Assembly: GCF_001481295.1 (NCBI RefSeq)
Contig: NZ_LOPS01000018.1
Coordinates: 1-37,402 of the forward strand
Reading direction: 5' to 3'
From: Candidatus Methanomethylophilus sp. 1R26
Lineage (GTDB): Archaea > Thermoplasmatota > Thermoplasmata > Methanomassiliicoccales > Methanomethylophilaceae
DNA length: 37,402 bases
A program made the translations under genes and the position numbers. Of this stretch, positions 28,660 to 37,329 are shown piece by piece (position 1 is the first letter of the stretch; every line of letters starts with the position of its first letter). The notes beneath the pieces are model-generated. The model was not told where the DNA came from and made no database searches. It was given only the letters and a program-made list of their open reading frames with translations.

Positions 28660-29478
28660 ATGGAGAAGATGCTCCTGGACACGATCGACCTCGCGGTGAA
28701 GGCGGGGGAGATCGTCCTCTGCGACGAAGATTTCAAGGTCGGCAACAAGGGGACCAAGGAGAACTACGTCACCTCGACCGACATCAAGGTGCAGGATTAT
28801 CTGAAAAGGGAGCTCACCGCGCTCATCCCGGGATCGTACTTCATGGGAGAGGAAGGGGACCTTCCCGAGAAGGACTCCGGGCTCATAGGGAGCGACAGGT
28901 GGGTATGGATCGTCGATCCCATCGACGGCACCGCCAACTACGCCCGCGGCATGGACAACAGCGTCGTTTCCATCGCGCTGATGAGGCGCGGGGAGGTCGT
29001 CCTGGGAGTGGTCAGGCACCCTTACCTGGACCTGACCTTCTGGGCGTACAAGGGGCAGGGGGCGTTCCTCAACGGGAAGCCCATACACGTGTCGGACCGG
29101 AGCATTGAGCACGCCATGCTCGCCACCGCCTGGTCCGCATACGACAAATCGAAGGCCCCGGCCTGCTTCCGCATCGCCGAGAAGCTGTACAGCGTCTGCG
29201 AGGACATCCGGAGAACCGGCACGGCCGCCTACGAGCTCTGCCTCCTGGCCAAGGGCGCGGTCGACATCTACTTCGAGATCAACCTCTCGCCGTGGGACTA
29301 CGCCGCGGCATCCAGGATCGTCGAGGAGGCCGGAGGGCATATCCGCTCCCTCGACGGAGGGGTCCATCTCTACGGACCCGGACCCGTCATCGCCGGGAAC
29401 ACCGCTGAGAACACGGAGTACGTCCTGAAGACCGCGGAACAGGAGATCGGTGGCGCGCCCGGAGACAGGGGCCTCTGA
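28660..29478 (+). CDS. Inositol-monophosphatase / fructose-bisphosphatase family enzyme
   Basis: 272 aa, intact. Metal and substrate motifs are GEEGDLPE, IVDPIDGTANY and the C-terminal LSPWDYAAASRIVEEAGG, complete for catalysis. SPWDYAA with the following EAGG is typical of true inositol-1-phosphatases and archaeal dual-activity FBPases; archaea use them for lipid inositol and gluconeogenesis. The frame is open upstream, but MEKMLLDTIDLAVKAG is the usual N terminus. It differs clearly from the family member at 5233-6099, so the genome probably assigns different substrates to the two. It follows the zinc-ribbon gene by 41 bp and may be co-transcribed. Confidence 0.9.
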   Translation: MEKMLLDTIDLAVKAGEIVLCDEDFKVGNKGTKENYVTSTDIKVQDYLKRELTALIPGSYFMGEEGDLPEKDSGLIGSDRWVWIVDPIDGTANYARGMDNSVVSIALMRRGEVVLGVVRHPYLDLTFWAYKGQGAFLNGKPIHVSDRSIEHAMLATAWSAYDKSKAPACFRIAEKLYSVCEDIRRTGTAAYELCLLAKGAVDIYFEINLSPWDYAAASRIVEEAGGHIRSLDGGVHLYGPGPVIAGNTAENTEYVLKTAEQEIGGAPGDRGL

Positions 29479-29947
29479 CCCCAGACCCTGTGCTTATGTC
29501 CAGAGTTCAAATTTAATTGTTTTTCGTAGTATTGTTGCTGAAATCGTAACAAAAACAAAGAATTGCGATAAAATGCATCCAATAACTGCGAAAAAAGAAT
29601 GTTATATATACCTGATATGCAGATATATGCTACAGGAGGCGCGTACCAATAGGGAAACAAAATACGCTGGACATCCGCGATGCGATCGGGTTCTTTTCGG
29701 AGCAGACCGCCAAATGCGGCGCATGGCCAGTCGGCGCGCCGGTTTGGAGCGCAATCTGAACGGGATCGCGCAGAAAGCGGCCAAACTTATTAGTAAACCG
29801 GAGCAAGGTTCCGAGATCCGAACGACGGACGGGCGTTATGACCGTCGCCTGCTGCTCGAAACCCCGAGTCCATTCCCGTTTCTTCATATATCATCATACT
29901 GTAAGGGCATTTAATCCGATACAATTTTACGGATACCGCCCGATGAG
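29479..29947 (+). other. Unassigned transcribed-looking stretch, possible decayed gene
   Basis: 469 bp without a convincing gene. An AT-rich half contains TTATATATA at 29602-29610, a good TATA box, and CAGGAGG at 29633-29639. Beyond it the sequence becomes GC-rich and coding-like, but no single frame wins. One frame gives NTLDIRDAIGFFSEQTAKCG and stops at about 29763. Another runs RRAGLERNLNGIAQKAAKL to 29914 and faintly recalls MobC-type relaxosome proteins. It could be a gene with indels, a remnant, or an RNA of about 280 nt. No RNase P or SRP RNA signature was seen. CATATATC near 29887 may be the TATA box of the next gene. Confidence 0.35.
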
Positions 29948-30466
29948 ATGCTGATGAAAGCATCCGAGCAGTTCCGCCTGAACGCGGACGGCCTGACGGC
30001 CGACGGATACCACGCCCTTGAGCCGGCGGCCAAGAAGGCCATGTACATATCCGACGCCATAATGGCGGCCGTCCTGCTGGCTATTTTCGCGCTCATCTAT
30101 CCGCGCATAGGGAATGATCTCGGTTGGCTGAGGCTCGCGTACACTGCCGCCACGATAGCGCTGCTGGCCCTGCTCGCGGTCTACCCCGGCATATACTACG
30201 TCCGCTACCGCTACCGTATCGACAGCGACAAGGTCGAGGTGCGCAGAGGGGTTATCGTCATCACCCACACCCTCATCCCCATCGAGAGGATCCACGAGGT
30301 CACCGTCACCGTCGGGCCGATCAACGGCCTCTTCGGCCTCGCTAACGTGGAGATAGTCACCGCCGGAGGCACCGAGTCCATCGATCACCTGGACAGCAGG
30401 ACCGCCGAGAGCATCGCCGCCCGCCTGAACGAGGTCGTGGTCGGGATCCTTAAGGAAAGGGACTGA
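29948..30466 (+). CDS. bPH2 (DUF304) membrane protein, YdbS-like
   Basis: 172 aa, intact. Two membrane helices (AIMAAVLLAIFALIYP and ATIALLALLAVYPGIYY) are followed by one bacterial PH domain of the DUF304/bPH2 type: RYRIDSDKVEVRRGVIVI, then IPIERIHEVTV and a FGLANVEIVTAGG strand. In Bacillus the equivalent YdbS sits beside YdbT, as here, and mutants of these genes change sensitivity to pore-forming compounds; the molecular role is not settled. ATG 29948 and 29954 are both possible. Its TGA directly abuts the next ATG. Confidence 0.82.
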   Translation: MLMKASEQFRLNADGLTADGYHALEPAAKKAMYISDAIMAAVLLAIFALIYPRIGNDLGWLRLAYTAATIALLALLAVYPGIYYVRYRYRIDSDKVEVRRGVIVITHTLIPIERIHEVTVTVGPINGLFGLANVEIVTAGGTESIDHLDSRTAESIAARLNEVVVGILKERD

Positions 30467-31959
30467 ATGGAACAGAGGCAGTACAAGAACAGCGGCGTCG
30501 TCATCGCGAAGAAGTTCATCATCTTCGAGATTGTGATAGCGCCGTCATCCGGGGCGCGGAGGGCCTGCTGTCGGACGAAGCGGACCTGGGCCCGGTCTGG
30601 CAGGCCCTGATGTGCATCCTGACCGTGCTGAACGCGTACAGCTGCTGGTACATCGTGGAGCACACGGTGTTCACCTTCGACGGGAACAAGCTGACCGTCA
30701 GCGGGAAGTTCGTCTCGAGGAACAAATCGGAGATCCAGTATTCCAGGATGGCCTCGGTGGGGATCACGCGCAGCATTCTGGACAGGATGCTGGGCGTGTC
30801 CACCCTGACCTTTAACGTTAACTCCGGCGTGAACTCTTCCGCCCCCGACGCCACCCTCTGCATCGAGAGGGAGGAGGCCGAGAGGCTGCGCACCTACCTG
30901 AACGGCGTGATCTTCGGAATGAGGCAGGAGGATGCGCCTCTTCAGGAGACTGCAGACGATGCCCGGATGCCCGATGCCGGAGTGCACAGGGAATCGCTCG
31001 TGAAGGTCACCAACAGGGAGATCATCGTCCACAGCTTCCTGTCCCAGTCGTCCCCCCAGCTCCTGCTGGCACTTGCTCTGATCGTATGGGGTGCATGGTC
31101 CGCGCTGTCGGAGAGCGTCAGCGGAGGGGACATTGCGCTCTACCTCTTCGTGCTGGAGGAGGTCATCCCGATTGTCTCCGTCTGCTGCCGCTACTACAAC
31201 TACCGCATCGAACGCGCCGGCGACACCGTGGTCGTGGAGTACGGCATGTTCACCCAGAAGACCGTCTCCTTCCGCGAGAACAAGGTGAACTCCGTCCGCA
31301 TGAGGTCGCCCGCCTTCGCCCGCGCGCTGGGACTCTGCACCCTGGAGGCGGAGGTCGTCGGCACCGCCAACGGGAACGGCGACGATGCCGTCCCCCTGCT
31401 GTGCCCGATGAAGAAGAGAGAGGATGTCCTGGCACTGCTGGAGAAGGCCCTGCCGGGCTTCGCCTCGCAGGCCGGCACCGTGCCCCAGCCGAAGGCCGGG
31501 AAGCACATCTGCATCCTCTACTGGTCGGTCGCCGCCGCCCTGTTCGCGGCCGCGGCCGGCATCTCCTGGTACCTCCTCGATGACAGCGAATACAGCATGC
31601 TGGCACTTCCGGCGGCCGCTGTCCTGCTGCTCTCCGCGGCGGGCTCGGCAGCCTACGGCCTGTGCGCTGCCGGCCTCCGCGCCTTCGCTTCGGACGGGAG
31701 CATCTTCGTCTTCGTCACCGGGGGCTTCGACCGGTCCGAGACCCGCTTCAATTACGACAAGGTCCAGTCCGTGGATATCCTGGCGGGGCCGATGGAGCGC
31801 CGCAACGGAGTGTGCAGATGCTCCGTGAGAATGCTGTCCGCCCGCGGGTTCTCCACGGTCACCTCCGGGAGGTTCTCCGAGGAGGATCTGAGGGCCGTGC
31901 CGGGCACCGTCATGGCCAGGATACTCGACGGAAGGTACGACTGGCGCCGGTACTCCTGA
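30467..31959 (+). CDS. Multi-domain bPH2 membrane protein, YdbT-like (one frame break)
   Basis: About 498 aa. From ATG 30467 the frame reads MEQRQYKNSGVVIAKKF, breaks near 30540, and continues in the next frame with IRGAEGLLSDEADLGPVW. Three bPH2 units follow. They are marked by the repeated pattern basic-x-x-x-hydrophobic-x-x-V-x-S/D: SEIQYSRMASVGITRS, SFRENKVNSVRMRSP and RFNYDKVQSVDILAG. They are separated by pairs of membrane helices. The small YdbS-like and large YdbT-like proteins probably form one membrane complex, given abutting genes. Function is unknown beyond links to envelope stress in bacteria. Confidence 0.82.
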
Positions 31960-31972
31960 ATTCCGCGGTCAT

Positions 31973-31980
31973 TTTTATTA
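31973..31980 (+). promoter_or_regulatory. TATA box of apt
   Basis: TTTTATTA lies about 28 bp before ATG 32005, again predicting a leaderless or near-leaderless transcript. Confidence 0.5.
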
Positions 31981-32004
31981 CAGAGAAGCGGTTCTGGGAC
32001 CCAT

Positions 32005-32535
32005 ATGGCAGATGACTTAGGCAAGTACATCACCTCGATCCCCGATTTCCCCAAGAAGGGAATCGTCTTCAGAGACATCACCACCCTCATCTCGGACCCT
32101 GAGGGATTCAGGAAGTCCGTCGACGGGCTCGCGCATATGGTCGACGGAATGAAGGTCGACGTCGTTGTCGGCTCTGAGTCCAGGGGATTCGTCTTCGGCG
32201 CCCCCGTCGCCTACAAGCTCGGCCTGGGCTTCGTCCTCGCCAGGAAGAAGGGCAAGCTCCCCCGCGAGACCATCTCAGAGGAGTACGGCCTCGAGTACGG
32301 CACCGCCACCCTCGAGATGCACAAGGACAGCATCAAGAAGGGCGACAGGGTGTTCATCGTAGACGACCTCGTAGCGACCGGCGGGACCACCAAGGCCATC
32401 ATCAACATGGTCGAGAGGCTCGGCGGAAAGGTCGTCAAGATTGGGTTCGTCATGGAGCTTGCAGGCCTCGGCGCCAGGGAAGGGGCCCTCAAGGGCTACG
32501 ATATGGACAGCCTGATCATCTACCCGGGCAACTGA
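32005..32535 (+). CDS. apt: Adenine phosphoribosyltransferase
   Basis: 176 aa, intact and of standard length. The N-terminal IPDFPKKGIVFRDITTL is diagnostic of Apt. The PRPP-binding loop is VFIVDDLVATGGTTKA near residues 114-129, and GSESRGFVFG supplies the second conserved loop. It converts adenine and PRPP to AMP in purine salvage. It is a single gene with its own promoter and is followed by a weak GC-rich hairpin (about 32549-32575) before the tRNA-Arg gene on the other strand. Some archaeal proteins of this type act on other purines, but the motifs here fit adenine. Confidence 0.95.
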   Translation: MADDLGKYITSIPDFPKKGIVFRDITTLISDPEGFRKSVDGLAHMVDGMKVDVVVGSESRGFVFGAPVAYKLGLGFVLARKKGKLPRETISEEYGLEYGTATLEMHKDSIKKGDRVFIVDDLVATGGTTKAIINMVERLGGKVVKIGFVMELAGLGAREGALKGYDMDSLIIYPGN

Positions 32536-32586
32536 AAAGACCGATGTGCCAGCGCCCCGGCCATAGCCGGAGCGCCCATCGGCGGA

Positions 32587-32661
32587 AGGGCCTGCCGGGA
32601 TTCGAACCCGGGTTGTCAGCTCCGAAAGCTGATAGGATCATCCTGGCTACCACACAGGCCC
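32587..32661 (-). tRNA. tRNA-Arg (anticodon TCG)
   Basis: Acceptor stem GGGCCTG/CAGGCCC, anticodon arm TCAGC-TTTCGGA-GCTGA with anticodon TCG (plus-strand 32623-32625), and T-arm CCGGG-TTCGAAT-CCCGG are all perfect. The D-loop has A14, G15, GG and A21 in place, but the D-stem has only two Watson-Crick pairs. The discriminator would be T and no CCA follows, both odd for archaeal tRNA-Arg. A base error is possible. Confidence 0.88.
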
Positions 32662-32700
32662 GGATTTTGATATCCTGACGGCGTATTAATACCGTTGTTT

Positions 32701-33363
32701 TCAGTTCGAACAGTCCAGGCAGACGCCGTGCCCGGCGGCCACGAACAGCGGGGAGACCGACTTCAGCGAGGCCTTCAGTGCGTTCCTCCTCGGTTCCGGT
32801 ATCCTCGCCTCCCCGAAATCGTTTATGGCATCGTCCCAGGAGACCTTCCTGACCTTCCCGGCAGTGTTCCCGGTGGAGAAGAACAGGTCGGAGCTGTAGA
32901 AGATGCGGGTGTGCTCCTCGAAGAACAGCAGCCCGTCGTTCATATGCACCTCCGAGGGGTAGGCGACGAACTGGATGCTGACGCCCTCGGCTTCCAGCGG
33001 CAGGCCGGGGGCGGCCGCGATGACATTCCCCTCGTAACCGTAGCCTTTCAGCTCCCTGGCGGTCATCGCGGAGCATACGGCGGACACCTCCGGGAACTTC
33101 TCGTGGAAGAGACCGAGCGCCCCGTCCTCGTCGGATTCGTTATGCGAGATGAGGATGTATTTGAGGCTCCTGCCGGCCAGGATCCTCTCGATCTCCGGCA
33201 TGTTCCTCTCGGCTTCGGCGACGGTCCCGGTGCAGAAAACCAGCGGGACGCGGCCGGCCAGCAGGTACTGGTGGATGGAGATCCCCGCTCTCTCGATGTA
33301 ATCGGTGAACTGCCAGAGGTTCCCGCATATGTTGCAGGCCATGGTATCGCGATTCATATTCAT
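32701..33363 (-). CDS. Metallo-beta-lactamase-fold protein, flavodiiron-like
   Basis: About 220 aa. The sequence resembles the oxygen-reductase-type beta-lactamase domain of flavodiiron proteins without the flavodoxin part: HNESDEDGAL near residues 74-83 in place of HxExDHxG, then EVHMNDGLLFF and YSSDLFF, and a late AGHGVCLDC. The second histidine of the first motif is replaced by Glu, so the metal site is not canonical. Four cysteines (CNIC at the start, CLDC at the end) could form an extra metal site. ATG 33363 overlaps the stop of the Sel1 gene (ATGA). It could be an O2/NO-responsive or redox protein; this is an inference. Confidence 0.75.
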   Translation of the reverse strand: MNMNRDTMACNICGNLWQFTDYIERAGISIHQYLLAGRVPLVFCTGTVAEAERNMPEIERILAGRSLKYILISHNESDEDGALGLFHEKFPEVSAVCSAMTARELKGYGYEGNVIAAAPGLPLEAEGVSIQFVAYPSEVHMNDGLLFFEEHTRIFYSSDLFFSTGNTAGKVRKVSWDDAINDFGEARIPEPRRNALKASLKSVSPLFVAAGHGVCLDCSN

Positions 33364-34317
33364 CACTCGGACGGGCGCCTGGGTCTTCCGTTCCCCGGCG
33401 GCTCCTTCACCTTCCCTTCGCTGCGGAGCCTCATCATCTTCCTGCCGGCCATCATGTATCCGCGGTCCTCCCCCGCCTTGTAGAGCTCAACGGCCTTATC
33501 GAAATCGGCCTCCACGCCCAGCCCCTTCTCGTAGCAGGTCCCGAGGTAGTACTTCGCCGGGATGAAGCCCCTGTCGGCGGCCTTGGTGAGCCATTCGACG
33601 GCCTTGGGATAGTCGACCTCCGTCCCGCGCCCGCGGTAGTACATCATGCCGAGCTCGAACTGGGCGTACTTGTACCCCTGGGCCGCGGACTTCGACAGCA
33701 GCTCGACAGCCTTGGCCGGATCGAGCTCCACGCCCGTGCCGTCCCTGTAGAGCACGCCGAGGTTGCATTGGGCCTCCTTGGACCCCTGTTCCGCCGCCTT
33801 GCGGTAGAGATCGGCCGCCGCGGCGAAGTCCCTGGCGACACCGCGGCCGTCCTCGTACAGCTTCCCCAGGTGGAACTGGGCCATCGCATATCCCTGGCCG
33901 GCGGCCTCCCGGTAGAGCTCCGCAGCCTTTTCCGGGTCCTGGGCAACGCCGGTCCCCTTCTCGTACGCCATCCCGAGGGCGTCCTGGGCGGAGGCCAGGC
34001 CCTGCCGGGCGGCCTTGGCGTACCACTCGGCGGCCTTCTCCGGGTCCCTGTCGACGCCCAGCCCGTTGGCGTAGTCCTGGGCCACGTAGAGCTGTGCCAG
34101 CGCGTCCCCCTTCTCGGCCGCCTTCAGGTGCAGGCGGTTGGCGGATGCAGTCCCTCCGGGGTCCCGAGGGCGGAGAAACGCGTTGCCAGGGACCTCAACT
34201 CCTCCGCGCTCAGCGCGTCCGGGTCCTCCGGCCATGCGGGCGGGCCGTCCTTCTTGGCTGTCCTGGGCTCCGGCGCCTCGGCGCGTCCTGCTTCCTCTTC
34301 TTCCCGAAACCGAACAT
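33363..34317 (-). CDS. Sel1-repeat protein (long; two frame breaks)
   Basis: About 318 aa. The start MFGFGKKRKQ is basic; corrections near 34290 and 34150 join a Pro/Glu-rich linker (PEPRTAKKDGPPAWPEDPDA) to the repeats. Six near-perfect 36-residue Sel1 repeats follow, each with AxxQGxxxAQxxLGxxYxxG, for example AARQGLASAQDALGMAYEKG. A partial seventh ends the protein. This is a curved alpha-solenoid for protein binding. Repeats 1-4 are very alike at the protein level, so they may expand or contract by recombination. It is translationally coupled to the metallo-beta-lactamase-fold gene. Confidence 0.85.
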
Positions 34318-34430
34318 TGGGATGCCTCGGAGGCATATGGCCCCGGCGTTAGAAGAAGGTTCGTAATGCGCCCTGCCGGCCTCCGCGGGTACGACCCATA
34401 CATTAAAACCAGCCCGTGCCCATCGCCCGG

Positions 34431-35478
34431 ATGATGTCAAAAGTTGTCATGAACGACGGTGCGGGAGGCGAACTCATGCAGGAGTTCATCTCCAAGCACA
34501 TCACCTCGCATTTCCCCAAGATGGAGGCCGAGGTCCCCCTCGACTCCCTCGACGACTCGGCAGTGGTGGACGATATCGTCTTCACCATCGACGGGCATAC
34601 GGTGAACCCGCTCTTCTTCCCCGGAGGGGACATCGGGAGGATCGCCGTGTCCGGCACCGTCAACGACATCTCGGTCATGGGCGCAAGCCGGTCGGCCTGG
34701 CGAGCTCCGTGGTCCTCGAGGAGGGCCTGGACTCCGAGACCGTCGACAGGGTCATGCAGAGCATGGGCGACACCGCCCGCGAGGCCGGCGTCCCCATCGT
34801 CACCGGCGACACCAAGGTCATGGGCGCCGGCGAGCTCGATAAGATGGTCATCTCCACGGCCGCCGTCGCAGGAGGTGGGACGCCCTCGACCATGACATGG
34901 AGGTCGCCAACTCCTACCGGAAGGTGGCCAGCCGCTGGTGCGCCGACTCCAACACCCGCCCGGGCGACGTCATCATCGTCTCCGGGTACATGGGCGACCA
35001 CGGGGTCTCCCTGCTCTCCTTCCGCGAGGGCTACGGCTTCGACAGCACCGTGAAGTCCGATGTGCAGCCCCTCAACCGCATGATCGAGAAGGGCCTGAGG
35101 GTCGGCGGCATCGTCTCCATGAAGGACCCGACCCGCGGAGGACTCGCCAACACCCTCAACGAATGGGCCTCGAAATCCGGCGTGGAACTGCAGATAGACG
35201 AGGCCGCCATCCCCCTGAGGGACGGCGTGGTCTCGGCCTGCGAGCTCCTCGGGATCGACCCCCTGAGCATCGGCAACGAGGGGAAGTGCGTGATATCCGC
35301 CGTCCCCGAGATGGCAGAGGAGGTCCTGAAGGCCATCAGGGCCACCCCTGAAGGAAAGGACGCCGCCATCATCGGGAAGGCTGCCGAGGGCAGGAGCAGA
35401 GTGGTTCTGAACACCGAGGTCGGCGGCAGGAGGATCCTCGAGCCCCCGTCCGGCGACCCCGTGCCGAGGATCTGCTGA
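34431..35478 (+). CDS. hypE: Hydrogenase maturation factor HypE (two frame breaks)
   Basis: About 348 aa once one base each is restored near 34685 (GCAAG to GCAAAG) and 34869. The N terminus NDGAGGELMQEFI, LDDSAVVDD and GGDIGRIAVSGTVNDISVMGA are classic HypE/AIR-synthetase-fold ATP-binding elements. The C terminus ends PRIC: the final cysteine is carbamoylated by HypF and dehydrated by HypE to thiocyanate, the source of CN- ligands of [NiFe] hydrogenases. This tells us the organism makes a [NiFe] hydrogenase. The start may be 34431 or 34434. No other hyp gene is in the window. Confidence 0.93.
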
Positions 35479-35491
35479 AGGAGATGTGAAA

Positions 35492-36680
35492 ATGGTAGAG
35501 TTCCTTCCTTTCAAAGGCTACAGGCCCAGCATCGGGGCCGGCGATTCCATCGCCGACTTCGTCTCGCCCCCGTACGACGTCATCGGCCCGGAGCAGCTCA
35601 GAGAGCTCCAGTCGAAGAAGCACAACGTCACCAACCTAACCCTGGAGCAGGACGCCGACGGCCGCTATCACGGCTCGGCGCAGAGGCTCGAGTCTTTCAT
35701 CGCCGAGGGCGCGCTCAGGCAGGACGCCCCCTCCTACTACCTCTACGACCAGACCTGGGAAGAGGACGGCGTCAGGACCACCCGCAGGGGGCTCGTCGGC
35801 ATCCTCAGGACCGAGGAGTACTCCCGGGGGAACATCATCCCCCACGAGGAGACCTTCTCCAAGGTGAAGGCGGACAGGCTGAACCTCCTGCGCGACACCG
35901 AGACCCACCTCGAGAGCATCTTCGGCATATACGAGGGGCTCGGAAAGGACTTGGACAAGAAGGTCGACGGCGCCGCCAGGCTCCGCTACAGGTACGTGGA
36001 CCCCGACGCGTGGAGCACCGCTACTCGCAGATCTCCGACCCCGCCGTCATCGAGGAAGTGAAGGAGAAGCTGAAGACCCAGAAGATGCTGATCGCTGACG
36101 GACACCACCGCTACGAGACCGCCCTGAACTACGCCAAGGAGAACCCGGGCGACGAGGCCAAGCAGTACGTCCTCTGCACGATGGTGTCCCAGGACGACGG
36201 CGGGCTGGTCATCCGCCCCACCCACAGGCTGATCGACGCGAGGACATCGGCGAGACCACGGCAATCAAGAAAATATCCAAGGCCATGAAGACGGAGGAAG
36301 CATCATCTGCCGCCGAGCTGAGGGAGAAGCTCCCGCAGCACCTCTTCGGGATGATCTTTCGCTCCGGGAAGTGCCTCCTGCTCGACAATATCTCCGAGGA
36401 GGACCCCATGATGGGCCTCGACACCTACGCCGCCCAGCAGAAGATCCTCTACGGCATCTACAAGAGCGACGAGGGGAAGTCCAAGGTCTCCTACGACGCC
36501 GACATGGACTCCGTCGTCAAGTCGATGGCGGCCAAGGAGCACGACGCCGCCGTCGTCCTGAACCCGCCGAAGCTCCAGACCATCTGGGACCTCGCGGGAC
36601 AGGGAAAGAGGATGCCCAAGAAGACCACCTTCTTCTATCCCAAGATATGGTCCGGCTGGGTCTTCTACAGGATGAAATGA
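35492..36680 (+). CDS. DUF1015 family protein (two frame breaks)
   Basis: About 397 aa. Start ATG 35492 has AAGGAGATG upstream. Breaks near 36009 and 36240 (GCGAGG to GCGGAGG) interrupt an otherwise continuous DUF1015 protein. Hallmarks are LPFKGYRPS, VSPPYDVI, the ESIFGIYE region and IADGHHRYETALNY, the family signature, near residue 200. DUF1015 proteins belong to the ParB/sulfiredoxin-like superfamily and some relatives phosphorylate serine; the activity of this branch is not known. It lies 13 bp after hypE and is co-transcribed with it, an association that may be incidental. Confidence 0.88.
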
Positions 36681-36716
36681 GGGAGCCGTCCCCCTCGGAA
36701 AACCCAAAACCTATCC

Positions 36717-36739
36717 GGGGCCCTGCGGAGCAGGGCCCC
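36717..36739. terminator. Bidirectional hairpin after the DUF1015 gene
   Basis: GGGGCCCTG, loop CGGAG, CAGGGCCCC: a perfect 9-bp stem between convergent genes. Confidence 0.65.
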
Positions 36740-36753
36740 TCTCTTCTCCGCCC

Positions 36754-37152
36754 TCAGACTTTGAAGAATTCCTTGACGTTGGGGCGGAAGAGGTAATAGA
36801 GCACCACGATGCAGATCACCAGCTCTACGATGCCGACCCCCGACCATACGGTGAGGAGGGAGCCGATGAGGCCGATCAGGTAGATGACGACGCCGATGTA
36901 CCAGAACACCGTGATCCCCTTGTAAAGGCCGGCGGCAATCCCCAGGAGTATCAGCCCGAAGATAACGATGATTATCCCGGCGATCTCCATGGCGTTCTCC
37001 GCATCGCTGCGGGACAGGTCCGCCTGGTCCATGACGGTATCTATGAACGAGTCCGCCCCGGCGATGAACAGGGCGCCCATCGCTATCGCGATCAGAGCGC
37101 TAATCAGCGTCAGTACCGAGACGATCGTGATCATCAATGGTCTTTGAGCCAT
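36754..37152 (-). CDS. Small four-helix membrane protein
   Basis: 132 aa, intact, four hydrophobic segments. These are roughly VSVLTLISALIAIAMGALFI, AGIIIVIFGLILLGIAAGLY, VFWYIGVVIYLIGLIGSLLT and VELVICIVVLYYLF. An acidic loop (DTVMDQADLSRSDAENAME) separates helices 1 and 2. The C-terminal FRPNVKEFFKV resembles the endings of small DUF2127/DUF4064-like membrane proteins. No catalytic or transport motif. An inverted repeat TATCTCG...CGAGATA (37169-37175 and 37214-37220) lies in its upstream region with AT-rich sequence and could be regulatory. Role unknown. Confidence 0.78.
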   Translation of the reverse strand: MAQRPLMITIVSVLTLISALIAIAMGALFIAGADSFIDTVMDQADLSRSDAENAMEIAGIIIVIFGLILLGIAAGLYKGITVFWYIGVVIYLIGLIGSLLTVWSGVGIVELVICIVVLYYLFRPNVKEFFKV

Positions 37153-37329
37153 GATTGCAATAACTCTGTATCTCGTATTTTAGTCAATCGTTACTAAGTG
37201 TATAGCCAATATGCGAGATAGAATATAAGTGCGCATCAAGAACGCGGACGAATGGAAGCACAGACGAATGGCCGATGAACAGCACGGACAGCGATGGCCC
37301 GACCGTCCTGATATGAGATTGATATAAAG

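Noticed and set aside
33363-34140. CRISPR-like or tandem DNA repeat array
   Set aside because: The periodicity is the 108-bp coding repeat of Sel1 motifs, diverged at DNA level; no spacers. No CRISPR array was seen elsewhere in the window.
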